A stretch of 64,000 nt of DNA from Mycoplasma yeatsii GM274B (GCF_000875755.1 NZ_CP007520.1:496001-560000); one strand, 5' to 3'; positions 1 through 8,682 are shown, counted from the stretch's first letter. Made by a program: numbers and translations. The notes: generated from the sequence alone by a model not told the origin.

Positions 1-1233
1 TTTTCTAAATTCATTTCTAATAGCTTTGCCGTTTTTATATACAACACAAGCTCCAGTTATAAATTGATTATAAATATTTGAAATATCAAACATTTCAATA
101 TAACTTGGATATAATCTAATATTTGATATTTGTTGAAGTGTAGTTAGAATTTCATCTTCACTTCCTAGATTAACATTATTTGATAATTTAGCTTTATTAG
201 ATAGTTCAATAGCATTTTGTTTTGCTAAATTAATTAGAATTTGATCTTGCTTATTTAAACTGTGACTTATAAAGTTTAAAATGTTTTGATCAATATCTAA
301 TAGTTCAATTTCGCTAGGAATTAATAAAATATCAGGAGTAATATTTTTATCATAAATTTGTTGTAAAAAACTATTTAATAATTCAACCACTTCTTGACTT
401 TCATAATTTTGAACATACTCATCTTTAAAAGTTAATTGACCATTTCTATAAAATAAAATCACAAAACAAATTCTATTATCATCTAAATAATAATTTACAA
501 CATCAATATTTTTATCACTATTAAACTCAACATTTTGAGCTGTTGTAATAAATTCTAAACTAGCAAGTTGCTCTTTAATTTTTTGAGCTTGTTCAAATTG
601 TAACAATTCACTTGCTTTGTTCATTTGATTAATTAAACTAGTTTTAACTTGACTAATATCACCTTTAAAAAACTTATCTACTTGTTTTATTTGATTTGAA
701 TAATAACTCGCATCAACTTGTTTAAAACAAGCTCCAGAACATTGGTTTAAATGATAATATAAACAAGGTTTATTTAAATTTCCTTTACACCTTTTTAAAG
801 GAAATAATCTTTGTAAAGTTAATAAAATAGCTCTAGCATTACTTTTTAATGGTAAAGGACCATAATTTCTTAAAGCTTTTTTATTATACTTTCTTTCATA
901 TTTATAAGTTGGATCTTTTTGATTAGTAATTACAATATAAGGATAAGCTTTATCATCATTTAATAAAATATTATATTTAGGACGATATTTTTTAATTAGA
1001 TTTTCTTCTAAAATTAAAGATTCTTTTTCATTATTTACAACAAAATAATTAATATCATCAATTTCACGAACTAATCTTGTAGTTTTAATATTATGAGCAC
1101 GATTAAAATAAGAACTAACTCTTTTTTTAAGATTTTTAGCCTTTCCTACATATATAACTTGTTTTAAATTATTTAAATATAAATAACAACCTGCTTTATT
1201 AGGTAATAAATTAATTTTTTCTTCTAATTTCAT
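1..1233 (-). CDS. uvrC: UvrABC system protein C, 3' end cut by window edge
   Basis: Nuclease subunit of UvrABC nucleotide excision repair, which cuts on both sides of a DNA lesion. The first 411 codons are present and the C-terminal part (RNase H-like and HhH domains) lies beyond the window. The N-terminus carries the GIY-YIG nuclease motif (GCYLYLNNLKQVIYVGKAKN, residues about 15-34). The Cys-rich segment typical of UvrC follows, with CKGNLNKPC and NQCSGAC near residues 150-170. A UVR-like helical region around residues 200-230 is plausible. The gene begins 5 nt after the stop of the upstream membrane protein, so the two are probably co-transcribed. Identification is firm from the domain order. 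Confidence 0.95.
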   Translation of the reverse strand, partial: MKLEEKINLLPNKAGCYLYLNNLKQVIYVGKAKNLKKRVSSYFNRAHNIKTTRLVREIDDINYFVVNNEKESLILEENLIKKYRPKYNILLNDDKAYPYIVITNQKDPTYKYERKYNKKALRNYGPLPLKSNARAILLTLQRLFPLKRCKGNLNKPCLYYHLNQCSGACFKQVDASYYSNQIKQVDKFFKGDISQVKTSLINQMNKASELLQFEQAQKIKEQLASLEFITTAQNVEFNSDKNIDVVNYYLDDNRICFVILFYRNGQLTFKDEYVQNYESQEVVELLNSFLQQIYDKNITPDILLIPSEIELLDIDQNILNFISHSLNKQDQILINLAKQNAIELSNKAKLSNNVNLGSEDEILTTLQQISNIRLYPSYIEMFDISNIYNQFITGACVVYKNGKAIRNEFRK

Positions 1234-1238
1234 AATCT

Positions 1239-2483
1239 TTATTTGTTAAAAGTAAGTGTATCATCATCTGATAATAATTTATCTAAAGTAGTATTTTTTT
1301 CTTCTTCAGTTTGTTGATTTTTATTTCACCCAAAAGGATTAATATCTCTTTGTTGTCAAAATTGTTCTCTTGCTTGTTCAATTGGAACATCTTTTTGATT
1401 CATTTTAATATTAATTAAATTAAGTTCTTTATCAAAATCTTTATCTTGATCATCTATTATTTGATCATCAATATTTAGATCATCTAAATTATAAGTTTGA
1501 TCAATTTCTAGATCATATTTTAAATCATAATCATCTTCTAAAATAGCTTTAAAATCTTTTAATTCTTCTTTTTTAGCTTTCACATATGATGGTAGTTGAA
1601 TAATTAAATCACTATTATTAACATCTTTATTATCAAATAATAAATTAGTATTCAAATTATCTATTTTATTTAAATTATTATTAACTTTTAGATCTTGATC
1701 ATTTATTTGAATTTGATTTAATAATTCAGCATAAATTGGAGTATCTTTAGATGATAAATATAAAATTCTTAATGCTTTACCTCTTTTTTTATGTTTAGGT
1801 TTAAATAAATAAAATCCATCACCAGTTAAAATTCAATTAAAGTAAATAAATATAATAAAAATCACAATTATATAAGTAGTAGGCAGTGAAGTATATAATA
1901 ATACAGCAATAATAAAACTACCTATAATTCCACCACCTAAATAAGGATTGAAATAATTTTGTGGATTAATTAAATAATCAGTTAAAACTTTATAGTTTTG
2001 TTTATTAAAAACTGAATGATTAATTCATTGTTGATTGTATGTTTTTATAATTTCATTAAAAATATTTTTTTGTCATAAAGCATTTATTTTATAAACACTT
2101 GAATTAGTTTGATACATTACAGTAAATAAAATTAAAGATGTTAAACATAAAATTATAATAAAACCAACTAAAAGCATTAATTTAAATCTTATTTTAAACT
2201 TAAATTTTATTTGAATAAAAATACATAAATCAAAAACTAATAATATTAAATAAACTAAATATTTAACTCAACCAAAAATATAACTAAATAAAAGATCATC
2301 AATTAATTGACCTATAATAGTAATACGAGCAAAACTAATTGAAATAAAAAGTAATAATAAAAAACCGTTTACTACTCAAGCAACTGAGTCTTGTTTATAC
2401 TTTTTTTTCTGTCTTTTAAAAATAATAGTTTTGTCTTCATTATAAAGTTGTTGTTTATTTTTTATTACTTTTTGATCTTGCAT
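1239..2483 (-). CDS. FtsK/SpoIIIE-like N-terminal 4TM protein without motor
   Basis: A 414-residue membrane protein. It starts with a basic cytoplasmic stretch, followed by four or more hydrophobic segments between about residues 35 and 205, then a long acidic, Asn/Asp-rich cytosolic tail. The segment NPYLGGGIIGSFI matches the SpoIIIE/FtsK 4TM signature (SpoIIIE has a very similar DLGGGMIGALL), and the helix spacing agrees. The RecA-like translocase (Walker A/B) and gamma domains are absent: the frame stops at 1239 and uvrC follows 5 nt later. Several TGA codons are read as Trp. A candidate -10 box (TATAAT) lies at 2511-2516. The protein could be a divisome or membrane-scaffold remnant, or pair with a motor encoded elsewhere. 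Assignment to the 4TM family is an inference from motif and topology. Confidence 0.72.
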
Positions 2484-2586
2484 TTTTTCTAATTCCTTTA
2501 TTACTTTTTTATTATATCTAATAATAGCTTGACTCTTTTTATATATTTTAACAATCTTATTTTTACAAATCTAATAGTTGACTATA

Positions 2587-2626
2587 AAAGCGTTTTTTCT
2601 ATTTTAAATAGAGTTAAACGCTTTTT
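2587..2626 (-). terminator. Intrinsic terminator after RNase J-like gene
   Basis: An AAAGCG/CGCTTT hairpin with a long AT-rich loop lies just past the stop codon of the RNase J homologue. The downstream T-run on the minus strand is short; it is better on the plus strand. Confidence 0.55.
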
Positions 2627-2629
2627 TAA

Positions 2630-4381
2630 TTATTGAACTTTTTTAGGTTTTGAATTAGTTTTAGTTTGATTGTTATGTCTTTTTTTAGTTTGTTTTGCAA
2701 CAAAAACTTTTCCATCAGTTTCATTAATAATAGCTAAAACAATAGGGTTTTTTCCTGATTCTTGTCTTACTAAACTTCTTACTTTATTTGTTATTTCTTT
2801 TTTAATTTCACTTAGATCGTATTTATTAGGGTGTTGCTTAAATAATGTTTGACCTTCTAAAATTAAATTAGTTACTTCTTTTTGAATTATTTTAAAGATT
2901 GGATTATCTTCTTGAATGTATAACACTCCACGCATTTGAGTATCAATTAATGAAACTAATTCTTTATTTCTAGAATCAATTGTTGCACCAACTATAATTA
3001 CTCCATCAGTTGCTAGTTGTTTTCTTTCATTTAAAACAATAGATCCAACATCACCAATTCCAACACCATCAACATAAGTATTACCTTCATCAGCCATATG
3101 TTCAGATATTGCTAAATGTTTTTTAGATAATACTAATGTTTCACCATTATCAATAATTCCAACATTACCAGGTTCTACTCCTGCTTCGATTGCTGCTTTT
3201 TCAGCTTTTAAACATTCTTTATACAATGCTTTAATTGGAATGAAATATTTAGGTTTTAATAATGAAGTCATCATTTTAATATCTTCATAACTTGCTCTCA
3301 TAGATCAAATATTTTTATCACTTAAAGCAACTAATTTTGCATCAGTTCTAGCTAATTCATCTAAAATTTGAGCGTGTCTTTTTTCAATTCCAGCAGCAGG
3401 TGGAGTTGCTAGAATAATTACATCTTTTTCAGTAAATTCAACAACATGATCATTTCCTGTTGCTATTTTCATTAATTTAGAATATAGATCATCAGCATTA
3501 CCTGAAATAATTAATACTCCATCATCTGATTGCATATATTCTTGAATACTAATTAATGAATCTTTATTAATTACTAAGTTTTCATGAATTAAATTAGATT
3601 TTAAAACTGCATCCATTGTTCTTCCATAAACTGCAATTTTTCTATTATTTTCAATAGCAGCCATACAAATTTCACTTAATTTATAAATATCTTCTTCAAA
3701 TATTCCTACTACTATTTTTGTCTTCTTTTCTTTAAATGGTGCAGCTATATAACGATCAATTTTATGATTTGGAACAGTAAAGTCTTGACGTGAAGCAAAC
3801 TCAGCATCTGAAATAAATGCTAGAACTCCTTTTTTAGCAACTTCTGAAATATAAGCAAAATCAGTTGAAAAATAAGATTGTTCTTTTCCATCAATAATAT
3901 AATCTCCAACATAAATAATAGAACCTAAATCAGTACTAAAAGCATAACCAAGAGATTGAGGTGATGATGAAGTTGTTCTAAATACTTCAACTTTTACATT
4001 TCCTACTTTAATTACATCTTTATCTTTAACTGTTTTAAACATTTTTTCTTTATGTTTTAATCTCATTCTTTCGATTTTGATTTTTGCTATTAATTCAGTA
4101 ATTTCATTACAATAAACAGGAACATCTATTTCTTTTAATAAATATCCTAATGATCCGATATTATAAGCACTAGGATTAGTTAAAAATACTGCTTTAATTT
4201 TTTTCTTATTTTGTTTAATATAGTCTAATTTAGGAATAACAGTATCAATTCCTAAAATACCTTTTTCTGGATATTTTAATCCAGCATCTAATATAAACAT
4301 CTCATCATTGATTTCTAAAACGTAAAGGTTTTTACCTTTTTCGTCTTGTCCACCAAGAGCTGTAAATCTAATATTTGGCAT
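2630..4381 (-). CDS. rnjB: RNase J2-like protein, catalytic histidines lost
   Basis: A 583-residue metallo-beta-lactamase/beta-CASP protein of the RNase J family, interrupted only by a Trp-TGA at 3302. Order: beta-lactamase domain (about 1-200), beta-CASP insert (AVYGRTMDAVL, about 250), return to the lactamase fold (about 320-420), C-terminal domain. Family landmarks are recognisable, such as GDYIIDG and SDAEFASRQDFT. The metal ligands are not: the HxHxDH loop reads TNPSAYN, the SGHA motif reads RASYED, and the PVHGEY motif reads PIKALY. The protein is therefore expected to be a non-catalytic partner, as B. subtilis RNase J2 is a poorly active partner of J1. SD AAAGGA lies 11 nt before the ATG. 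Family membership is secure; the non-catalytic role is inferred. Confidence 0.88.
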
Positions 4382-4540
4382 TATAAAAAATTCCTTTCAT
4401 TTTAAATATTATAAAATCTCACTAATCGCGTTTAATCGTTAGATTAGTTAAAAGTTTATTTCTTAATATATATTTTAACTTATAAATTTTTATTATTGAA
4501 TAATAGAATTGTTTTAATAGTTAAGATGGCTTGTAATAAT

Positions 4541-4566
4541 AAAAAAACAAGTCCTAAGACTTGTTT
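4541..4566 (-). terminator. Intrinsic terminator of first variable lipoprotein
   Basis: AACAAGTC/GACTTGTT stem with a 4-nt loop, followed on the minus strand by seven T. The same hairpin recurs after the second lipoprotein gene. Confidence 0.85.
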
Positions 4567-4578
4567 TAATATGAATTA

Positions 4579-4899
4579 TTAAGCAGCTGGTGTTGGTGCT
4601 GGAGCTGTTCCTTCTCCACGAGCACCTTCTCCTGAACCTCCTCCAGCAGCGTCACTTCCTGATCCTCCGCCAGAAGCTCCTTCTGAACCTCCTCCAGAGT
4701 TATTACCTTCACCTGATTCTTCTTCTTTTTTATCTTTATCTTCGTCTTCTTTTTTACCTTCTTCACCTGAATTTGATTGATCACCAGGTTTTTTAGCGTC
4801 TTCAGCTGGTTTTTTAGCTTCGGTTTTACATGCTACAGCAACTGCACCAGTTGTAGCAACCATTGCAACTGATCCTAAAATTGTTAATAATTTTTTCAT
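4579..4899 (-). CDS. Variable surface lipoprotein, Vmm/Vmc type
   Basis: A 106-residue prolipoprotein. The leader MKKLLTILGSVAMVATTGAV is followed by AVAC, a good lipobox, so the mature protein would begin with lipid-modified Cys24 on the outer face of the membrane. The mature part is pure low complexity: a Lys/Glu/Asp-rich stretch, then Gly/Ser-rich, ending APAPTPAA. It has no folded domain, so it looks like a surface brush or shield. The start is set by SD AGAAGGA 9 nt upstream; an upstream in-frame extension lacks an SD. Leader and promoter layout match the phase-variable Vmm/Vmc lipoproteins described in the M. mycoides cluster. A homopolymer-spacer promoter lies about 95 nt upstream. Confidence 0.85.
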   Translation of the reverse strand: MKKLLTILGSVAMVATTGAVAVACKTEAKKPAEDAKKPGDQSNSGEEGKKEDEDKDKKEEESGEGNNSGGGSEGASGGGSGSDAAGGGSGEGARGEGTAPAPTPAA

Positions 4900-4992
4900 A
4901 AGTTTGTATCCTTCTCTAAATCGAAAATATATTTTAAATTTAAATAAGTACAACTAAAGTAAAGATTTTCACTTTTTGCAGTACTTAACTTT

Positions 4993-5019
4993 ATTCTATT
5001 TTTTTTTTTTTTTGTTCAA
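4993..5019 (-). promoter_or_regulatory. Homopolymer-spacer promoter, A15 spacer
   Basis: On the minus strand a -35 TTGAAC (5014-5019) and a -10 TAGAAT (4993-4998) are separated only by fifteen A. Slippage of such tracts changes -35/-10 spacing and switches transcription in Vlp, Vmm and related mycoplasma lipoproteins. Fifteen bases is shorter than the usual 17, so this copy may be weak or off. Confidence 0.7.
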
Positions 5020-5144
5020 GCGATTTACACAATTACTAGACAACAGTTGTAAAAATTATTTATCTTGGGTGTATTTCTTAATCCCATATATTTAAGACTT
5101 TTATGCGTTGTACTTTTTATAAAATATTTATGATATATTAATAA

Positions 5145-5267
5145 GGTAAATATTTTATATTTATAGATATAGGCGGACAGGTTCTAGCCGGCCGTTCCTA
5201 CGAATTTATGACCTGGAGAAATAAGAAAATAGAACCATTACAACTTCTAAATGAAGTTGTTTTTTTA
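5145..5267 (+). ncRNA. Structured small RNA, copy 1 (possible MCS4)
   Basis: An independent transcription unit with no reading frame. The -10 TATATT (5134-5139) places the 5' end near 5145. The GC-rich core GGCGGACAGGTTCTAGCCGG stands out from the AT-rich background. A long-range stem GGTTCTA (about 5180) with TAGAACC (about 5230) closes the core. An ACAACTTC/GAAGTTGT hairpin plus T-run ends the RNA near 5267, giving about 123 nt. A second copy lies at 7633-7760 with most differences in the loop region. Two copies and about 125 nt agree with what I recall of the abundant MCS4 (U6-like) RNA of M. capricolum, but I cannot confirm the match. Real RNA gene: likely. MCS4 identity: tentative. Confidence 0.7.
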
Positions 5268-5292
5268 TTTAATTAAAATGTTAAGAGTTGAC

Positions 5293-5321
5293 ATAAAAAA
5301 ACAAGTCCTTAGACTTGTTTT
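5293..5321 (-). terminator. Intrinsic terminator of second variable lipoprotein
   Basis: AACAAGTC/GACTTGTT stem with minus-strand T-run, nearly identical to the terminator at 4541-4566. Confidence 0.85.
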
Positions 5322-5334
5322 TGATAAGTATAAA

Positions 5335-5985
5335 TTATCTAGTAACAGGAGGAGTAACTGTATCTGTTCCGTTTCCACCTGATGGATTTGTAGCTGATTC
5401 TGAAGCTTTTAATTTAAATGTTACATCAACTGTTCCTTCGAATTTTGATTGGCTTTCTTCTTTTACAGAAATAGTAACTTTTTTATTACCATTATCAGCA
5501 GGTTTAGATTCACTTTTCACTAAATCAGTTACCTTTAATTCTCCAACTGTTTGTGAATTTTTTTCAATAACTTTTGCTAAGATATCATCTTCTTTAGCAA
5601 TTTCACCTAAATCAAGATTTTTAATTAAATCAGATAGTTTTTTCTTAGCTGGAGCTGGTGTTGAGTCTTTAAATTTAACATCTTTTTCACCTTTGAATTT
5701 TTTGTTATCTGCTTTAGCTTTAATTTTAGCTCCATCTTTCGCTTCATTAACTGCAACTTCCACATCTTTATCTGTTAAGTTTAATCCTTCGTTTGCTTTG
5801 TTAACTGCTTCAATAATTTTGTCAGTTTTTTCTCAATCTGCTTTTGGTAAAGAAATTTCAGTAACTTTAATTTCTTTTGATAAATCTTTTACTGAATCTT
5901 TAGCTTCAGTTTTACATGCTACAGCAACTGCACCAGTTGTAGCAACCATTGCAACTGATCCTAAAATTGTCAATAATTTTTTCAT
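5335..5985 (-). CDS. Variable surface lipoprotein with two repeat domains
   Basis: A 216-residue prolipoprotein with the same leader and lipobox (AVAC, Cys24) as its neighbour at 4579. The mature part has two related modules of about 75 residues ending in KFKGEKDVKF and KFEGTVDVTF, the pattern of the mycoplasma lipoprotein-associated domain seen in the larger proteins of this window. It ends in a Thr/Pro-rich tail. One Trp is encoded by TGA. SD AGAAAGG lies 8 nt before the ATG. The upstream leader resembles that of the 4579 gene for about 80 nt and is then cut by the IS element at 6090. The original homopolymer promoter is now about 1.4 kb away, so expression is probably altered or lost. Confidence 0.85.
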
Positions 5986-6111
5986 ATGTATGTACCTTTC
6001 TCTAAATCTAAAATATATTTCGAATTTAAAATAAGTACAACTAAAGTATAGATTTTTCACTTTTTTAGTGGTACTTAAGCTTGAGAGTAGGACAAAGTTA
6101 TTAGACTCCCT

Positions 6112-6145
6112 AAGGGATAGACCCCCTAGGGGGTCTATTTTTTTT
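6112..6145 (+). terminator. Strong hairpin terminator inside the IS left end
   Basis: A perfect AGACCCCC/GGGGGTCT stem followed by eight T on the plus strand, between the left inverted repeat and the transposase start. It would stop transcription entering the IS from the left and so limit transposase production from outside promoters. There is no T-run on the minus strand. Confidence 0.75.
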
Positions 6146-6161
6146 CAAAAAAGGAGTATTT

Positions 6162-7442
6162 ATGAAAAGAGGAAAGCAACTAAGTGTAAGTGAGTGGTTA
6201 GAAGTATTTAAGTACTACAAAGAATATTTATCTCAAAATATTACTAAAAAAGAATTTTGTTATATTTATAGCAAAATTAGAAATTCTGAAAATTATTTAC
6301 TTTCAGAAGAAGCCTTCTGATATTTATCTAGAAAATATAAAGATTATAATTTAGGTATGGAACTAAAAGAATCACAAACAGGAAAAGCACCTAAAAAAGG
6401 TAAAGGATCAGGTAGACCTAGAAAGAACAAAGAAGAATATGATAAACAAAGAAACGAAGTGATTAAAGAGATTGATCGCGAAGTTTTAGAATGGTTAATA
6501 ACAGACCTTTTTAAAGAAGATATTTTAAAGAAAAATAAGGTTGACAATCTAGATGAACTGATAGAAAAAATTAAGAAAAAATTTGGAGAAAATATTTCTA
6601 ACAAGGAAATAATGAAAATTCTTGGAATACCTAAATCAACTTTTTACTACAAAATCAAGAAACAATCAAAAGATAAGAAAGAAGCTGTTATAGAACACGC
6701 AGAAATAATTAGAGAAGCTTTTGCAAAACAAAACGGAAGATATGGTAGAGAAAGGCTATCAGCATATATTTTCAAGACATATGGCATTATTATTAACCCT
6801 AGAACACTAGGAAGAGCAATGAATAAATTAGGTCTTTTCTGTCACGTAAGAACAACGTGCAAGAAAAAGCGTGAATCAAAAAATACTAACGTGTATTATC
6901 CAAATATTGCTAATAGAGATTATAATGGACTACAAAACGATATTTATGCAAGTGATGTTAGTTACATTCCTGCTCCAATAGATGTAGAAGGAAGACATGT
7001 TTATTTATCTATCGTAATTCATCACAAAACAAAGAAAATTGTTAGTTATAATTTATCCATATATAATGACACTAATTTAATTATGACTCACATTAGAAAA
7101 ACAAAATTTCCTAAAAACTTTATTATTCACACAGACCATGGTGTAACATATTCATCGAATGAATATCTTGAGTATATAAAGCAACGAGGTGGAGTGGTGT
7201 CAATGTCAAGAATAGGTAACTCTCTAGACAATAGAGAAGCTGAATATTTCTTTTCAATTTTAAAATCAGAAATGTTTTATAACTTTGAAAAGAAAGTAAA
7301 AGAAATGACTTTTAGTGAACTAAAAGAATGTATTAAAAATTTCATTGAGTGATATAACAATGAAAGAATATTAAAAAAATTCAAATGAAAAACACCTCAA
7401 GAACTATGAGGTGTGTATAATAAACATAACTATTTAGTCTAA
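6162..7442 (+). CDS. IS3-family transposase, DDE type, single fused frame
   Basis: A 426-residue transposase in one frame; many IS3 elements instead split it into OrfA/OrfB with a frameshift. The N-terminus (about 1-110) is a helix-turn-helix region with a GSGRPRKN basic patch. A HTH_21-like segment around 170-220 follows, with RYGRERLSAYI. The rve integrase core has D in ASDVSYI, D in IHTDHGVTYSS and E in DNREAEYFF, with 35 residues between the last two, as expected for DD35E. The C-terminus WYNNERILKKF...KTPQELW matches the family tail, with TGA for Trp. SD AAGGAG lies just upstream of the ATG. The gene looks intact and the element could be active. Confidence 0.92.
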
Positions 7443-7463
7443 TAATTTTGTCCCGGTTTCCTT

Positions 7464-7493
7464 ATTCTATTTTTTTTTTTTTTTTTGATTCAA
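7464..7493 (-). promoter_or_regulatory. Homopolymer-spacer promoter stranded by the IS
   Basis: Minus-strand -35 TTGAAT (7488-7493), then C plus seventeen A, then -10 TAGAAT (7464-7469), giving an 18-bp spacer. It is the counterpart of the promoter at 4993-5019. Transcripts now run into the IS antisense to the transposase instead of directly into the lipoprotein gene at 5335. Confidence 0.68.
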
Positions 7494-7563
7494 GCGTTTT
7501 ACATAATAACTAGACATTAGTCTTAAGATTAAAATATTAAAGTAACAAACTACTTTTTTAAAT

Positions 7564-7590
7564 AAAAAAATAACTCCTTTAAAAGAGTTA
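7564..7590 (-). terminator. Probable terminator of nadK transcript
   Basis: TAACTC/GAGTTA stem followed on the minus strand by seven T. It lies 180 nt past the nadK stop, so the nadK transcript would run antisense through the small RNA at 7633-7760. Confidence 0.6.
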
Positions 7591-7632
7591 TAAATTATTG
7601 AAAATAGATATTATCTGTAATATATTAATAAT

Positions 7633-7760
7633 GTAAATATTTTTATAAATATTTTATTTATAGATTGGCGGACAGGTTCTAGCCGGCCCTGCCTACCATT
7701 TGAGATGGCGAAATAAGGAAATAGAACCATTACAACTTCTAAATGAAGTTGTATTTTTTT
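7633..7760 (+). ncRNA. Structured small RNA, copy 2 (possible MCS4)
   Basis: Second copy of the RNA at 5145-5267. It shares the GGCGGACAGGTTCTAGCCGG core, the GGTTCTA/TAGAACC stem and the ACAACTTC/GAAGTTGT terminator. The promoter is clearer here: -35 TTGAAA, a 17-bp spacer and -10 TATATT (7621-7626). The inner loop differs and can form a CCAT/ATGG hairpin. Predicted length is about 125 nt. Each copy lies divergently beside a homopolymer-spacer promoter, so RNA and promoter were duplicated as a block. Confidence 0.7.
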
Positions 7761-7769
7761 ATTTAATAC

Positions 7770-8567
7770 CTAACTCTTAGTCTTATCATTTAAAACGAAA
7801 ATATCATTTAATATTTCAGTTTTACTAATTTTATGTTTACTTAAGTTTAATAATTTAATTTTTTTACTACTTAATTTAACTAATAAGTTTTTTGATTCTA
7901 AATCATATTCAAAAGTATCAGCACTTAATCCTACTTTATCTAAACTTTCTAATTCTAATTTAATTTCTTGTTGATCTGAAAAAATAACAGGAGCATTTAA
8001 TGTTCTAAATTTATTAGTTGAAACAGGCATTAACTCTTGCATTTCATATAATGACACTTCAGGATAGATTATTGCACCATTAGCTGATTTCATAAATCCA
8101 GTAGATCCACTAGGTGTTGAAAAAACTAAACCTGTTCCTTTAAATTCTTCTAAAAGTTCATCATTAATATAAATTTTTGTTGTTAATGGTCTTATGTGAT
8201 TTGTAACTTTTATTTCATTTATTGCATAAACTTTTTTATCGTTAAAATTAACTTCTAATAAAGCAAGTTGAGTAATATTTGCGTTTTTTAATAAATCACA
8301 ACAAATCGCTTCTTGTAAATCTTCAATTCTATTTTTATTAGTATAAAAACCAATTCCACCGAACTTAATTGGAGCAAAAACTAATTTATCTAATAAATGC
8401 TGATATTTATGAACAGCTACTAAAAAAGTACCATCGCCCCCAATTACAAAAACAATATCAGGATTTTTTTCATCTTCAACAAAATTATTTTTATTTAATA
8501 ATTCAATTAAATCATTTTTAATACTATTTGTTTTATCATAGCTATTTGTTACTAAACTATATTTCAT
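7770..8567 (-). CDS. nadK: NAD kinase
   Basis: Phosphorylates NAD+ to NADP+, the only route to NADP in the cell. 265 residues, normal for the short bacterial enzymes. The GGDGTFL motif with the catalytic Asp is near residue 44, the NE motif (AINEIKV) near 120, and the diglycine-type ATP/NAD site STPSGSTGF near 155-165. The start at 8567 is chosen because SD AAGGAG sits 8 nt upstream; a longer in-frame start would put that SD inside the gene. Its 3' untranslated region probably overlaps the small RNA at 7633 in antisense. Confidence 0.95.
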   Translation of the reverse strand: MKYSLVTNSYDKTNSIKNDLIELLNKNNFVEDEKNPDIVFVIGGDGTFLVAVHKYQHLLDKLVFAPIKFGGIGFYTNKNRIEDLQEAICCDLLKNANITQLALLEVNFNDKKVYAINEIKVTNHIRPLTTKIYINDELLEEFKGTGLVFSTPSGSTGFMKSANGAIIYPEVSLYEMQELMPVSTNKFRTLNAPVIFSDQQEIKLELESLDKVGLSADTFEYDLESKNLLVKLSSKKIKLLNLSKHKISKTEILNDIFVLNDKTKS

Positions 8568-8650
8568 ATCAATCAACTCCTTAATTGTTATTATATACAT
8601 TTGATTAGAAATAACTTATCTAAACTTTACTTATATTTTAATTCAAGATT

Positions 8651-8676
8651 AAAAAACTCTAACAATATAGTTAGAG
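8651..8676 (-). terminator. Intrinsic terminator after the SDR gene
   Basis: CTCTAAC/GTTAGAG stem with a 6-nt loop and a minus-strand T-run. Confidence 0.85.
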
Positions 8677-8682
8677 AATTAT

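Larger units (their letters stand above)
6090..7453 (+). mobile_element. IS3-family insertion sequence (IS150-like)
   Basis: About 1.36 kb, bounded by 18-bp inverted repeats: GGACAAAGTTATTAGACT at 6090-6107 and its complement, one mismatch, at 7436-7453. It contains one full-length transposase. The stop codon lies inside the right repeat. No clear target-site duplication was found (gagagta to the left, cggtttcc to the right), so the insertion may be old or followed by a small rearrangement. It sits between the -10 box of a homopolymer promoter and the lipoprotein gene at 5335. Confidence 0.88.

Noticed and set aside
4579..4784. Overlapping alternative frames in the Gly/Ser-rich lipoprotein
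   Set aside because: Low-complexity sequence opens several frames; only one has a signal peptide, lipobox and SD.
5160..5267. Riboswitch controlling a downstream gene
   Set aside because: The next gene on that strand is the transposase almost 900 nt away behind its own terminator, and the RNA has its own promoter and terminator, so a free small RNA fits better.
5315..6034. A 239-codon rightward frame opposite the lipoprotein
   Set aside because: It mirrors the lipoprotein gene, has no SD, and the opposite strand has a signal peptide, lipobox, SD and terminator.
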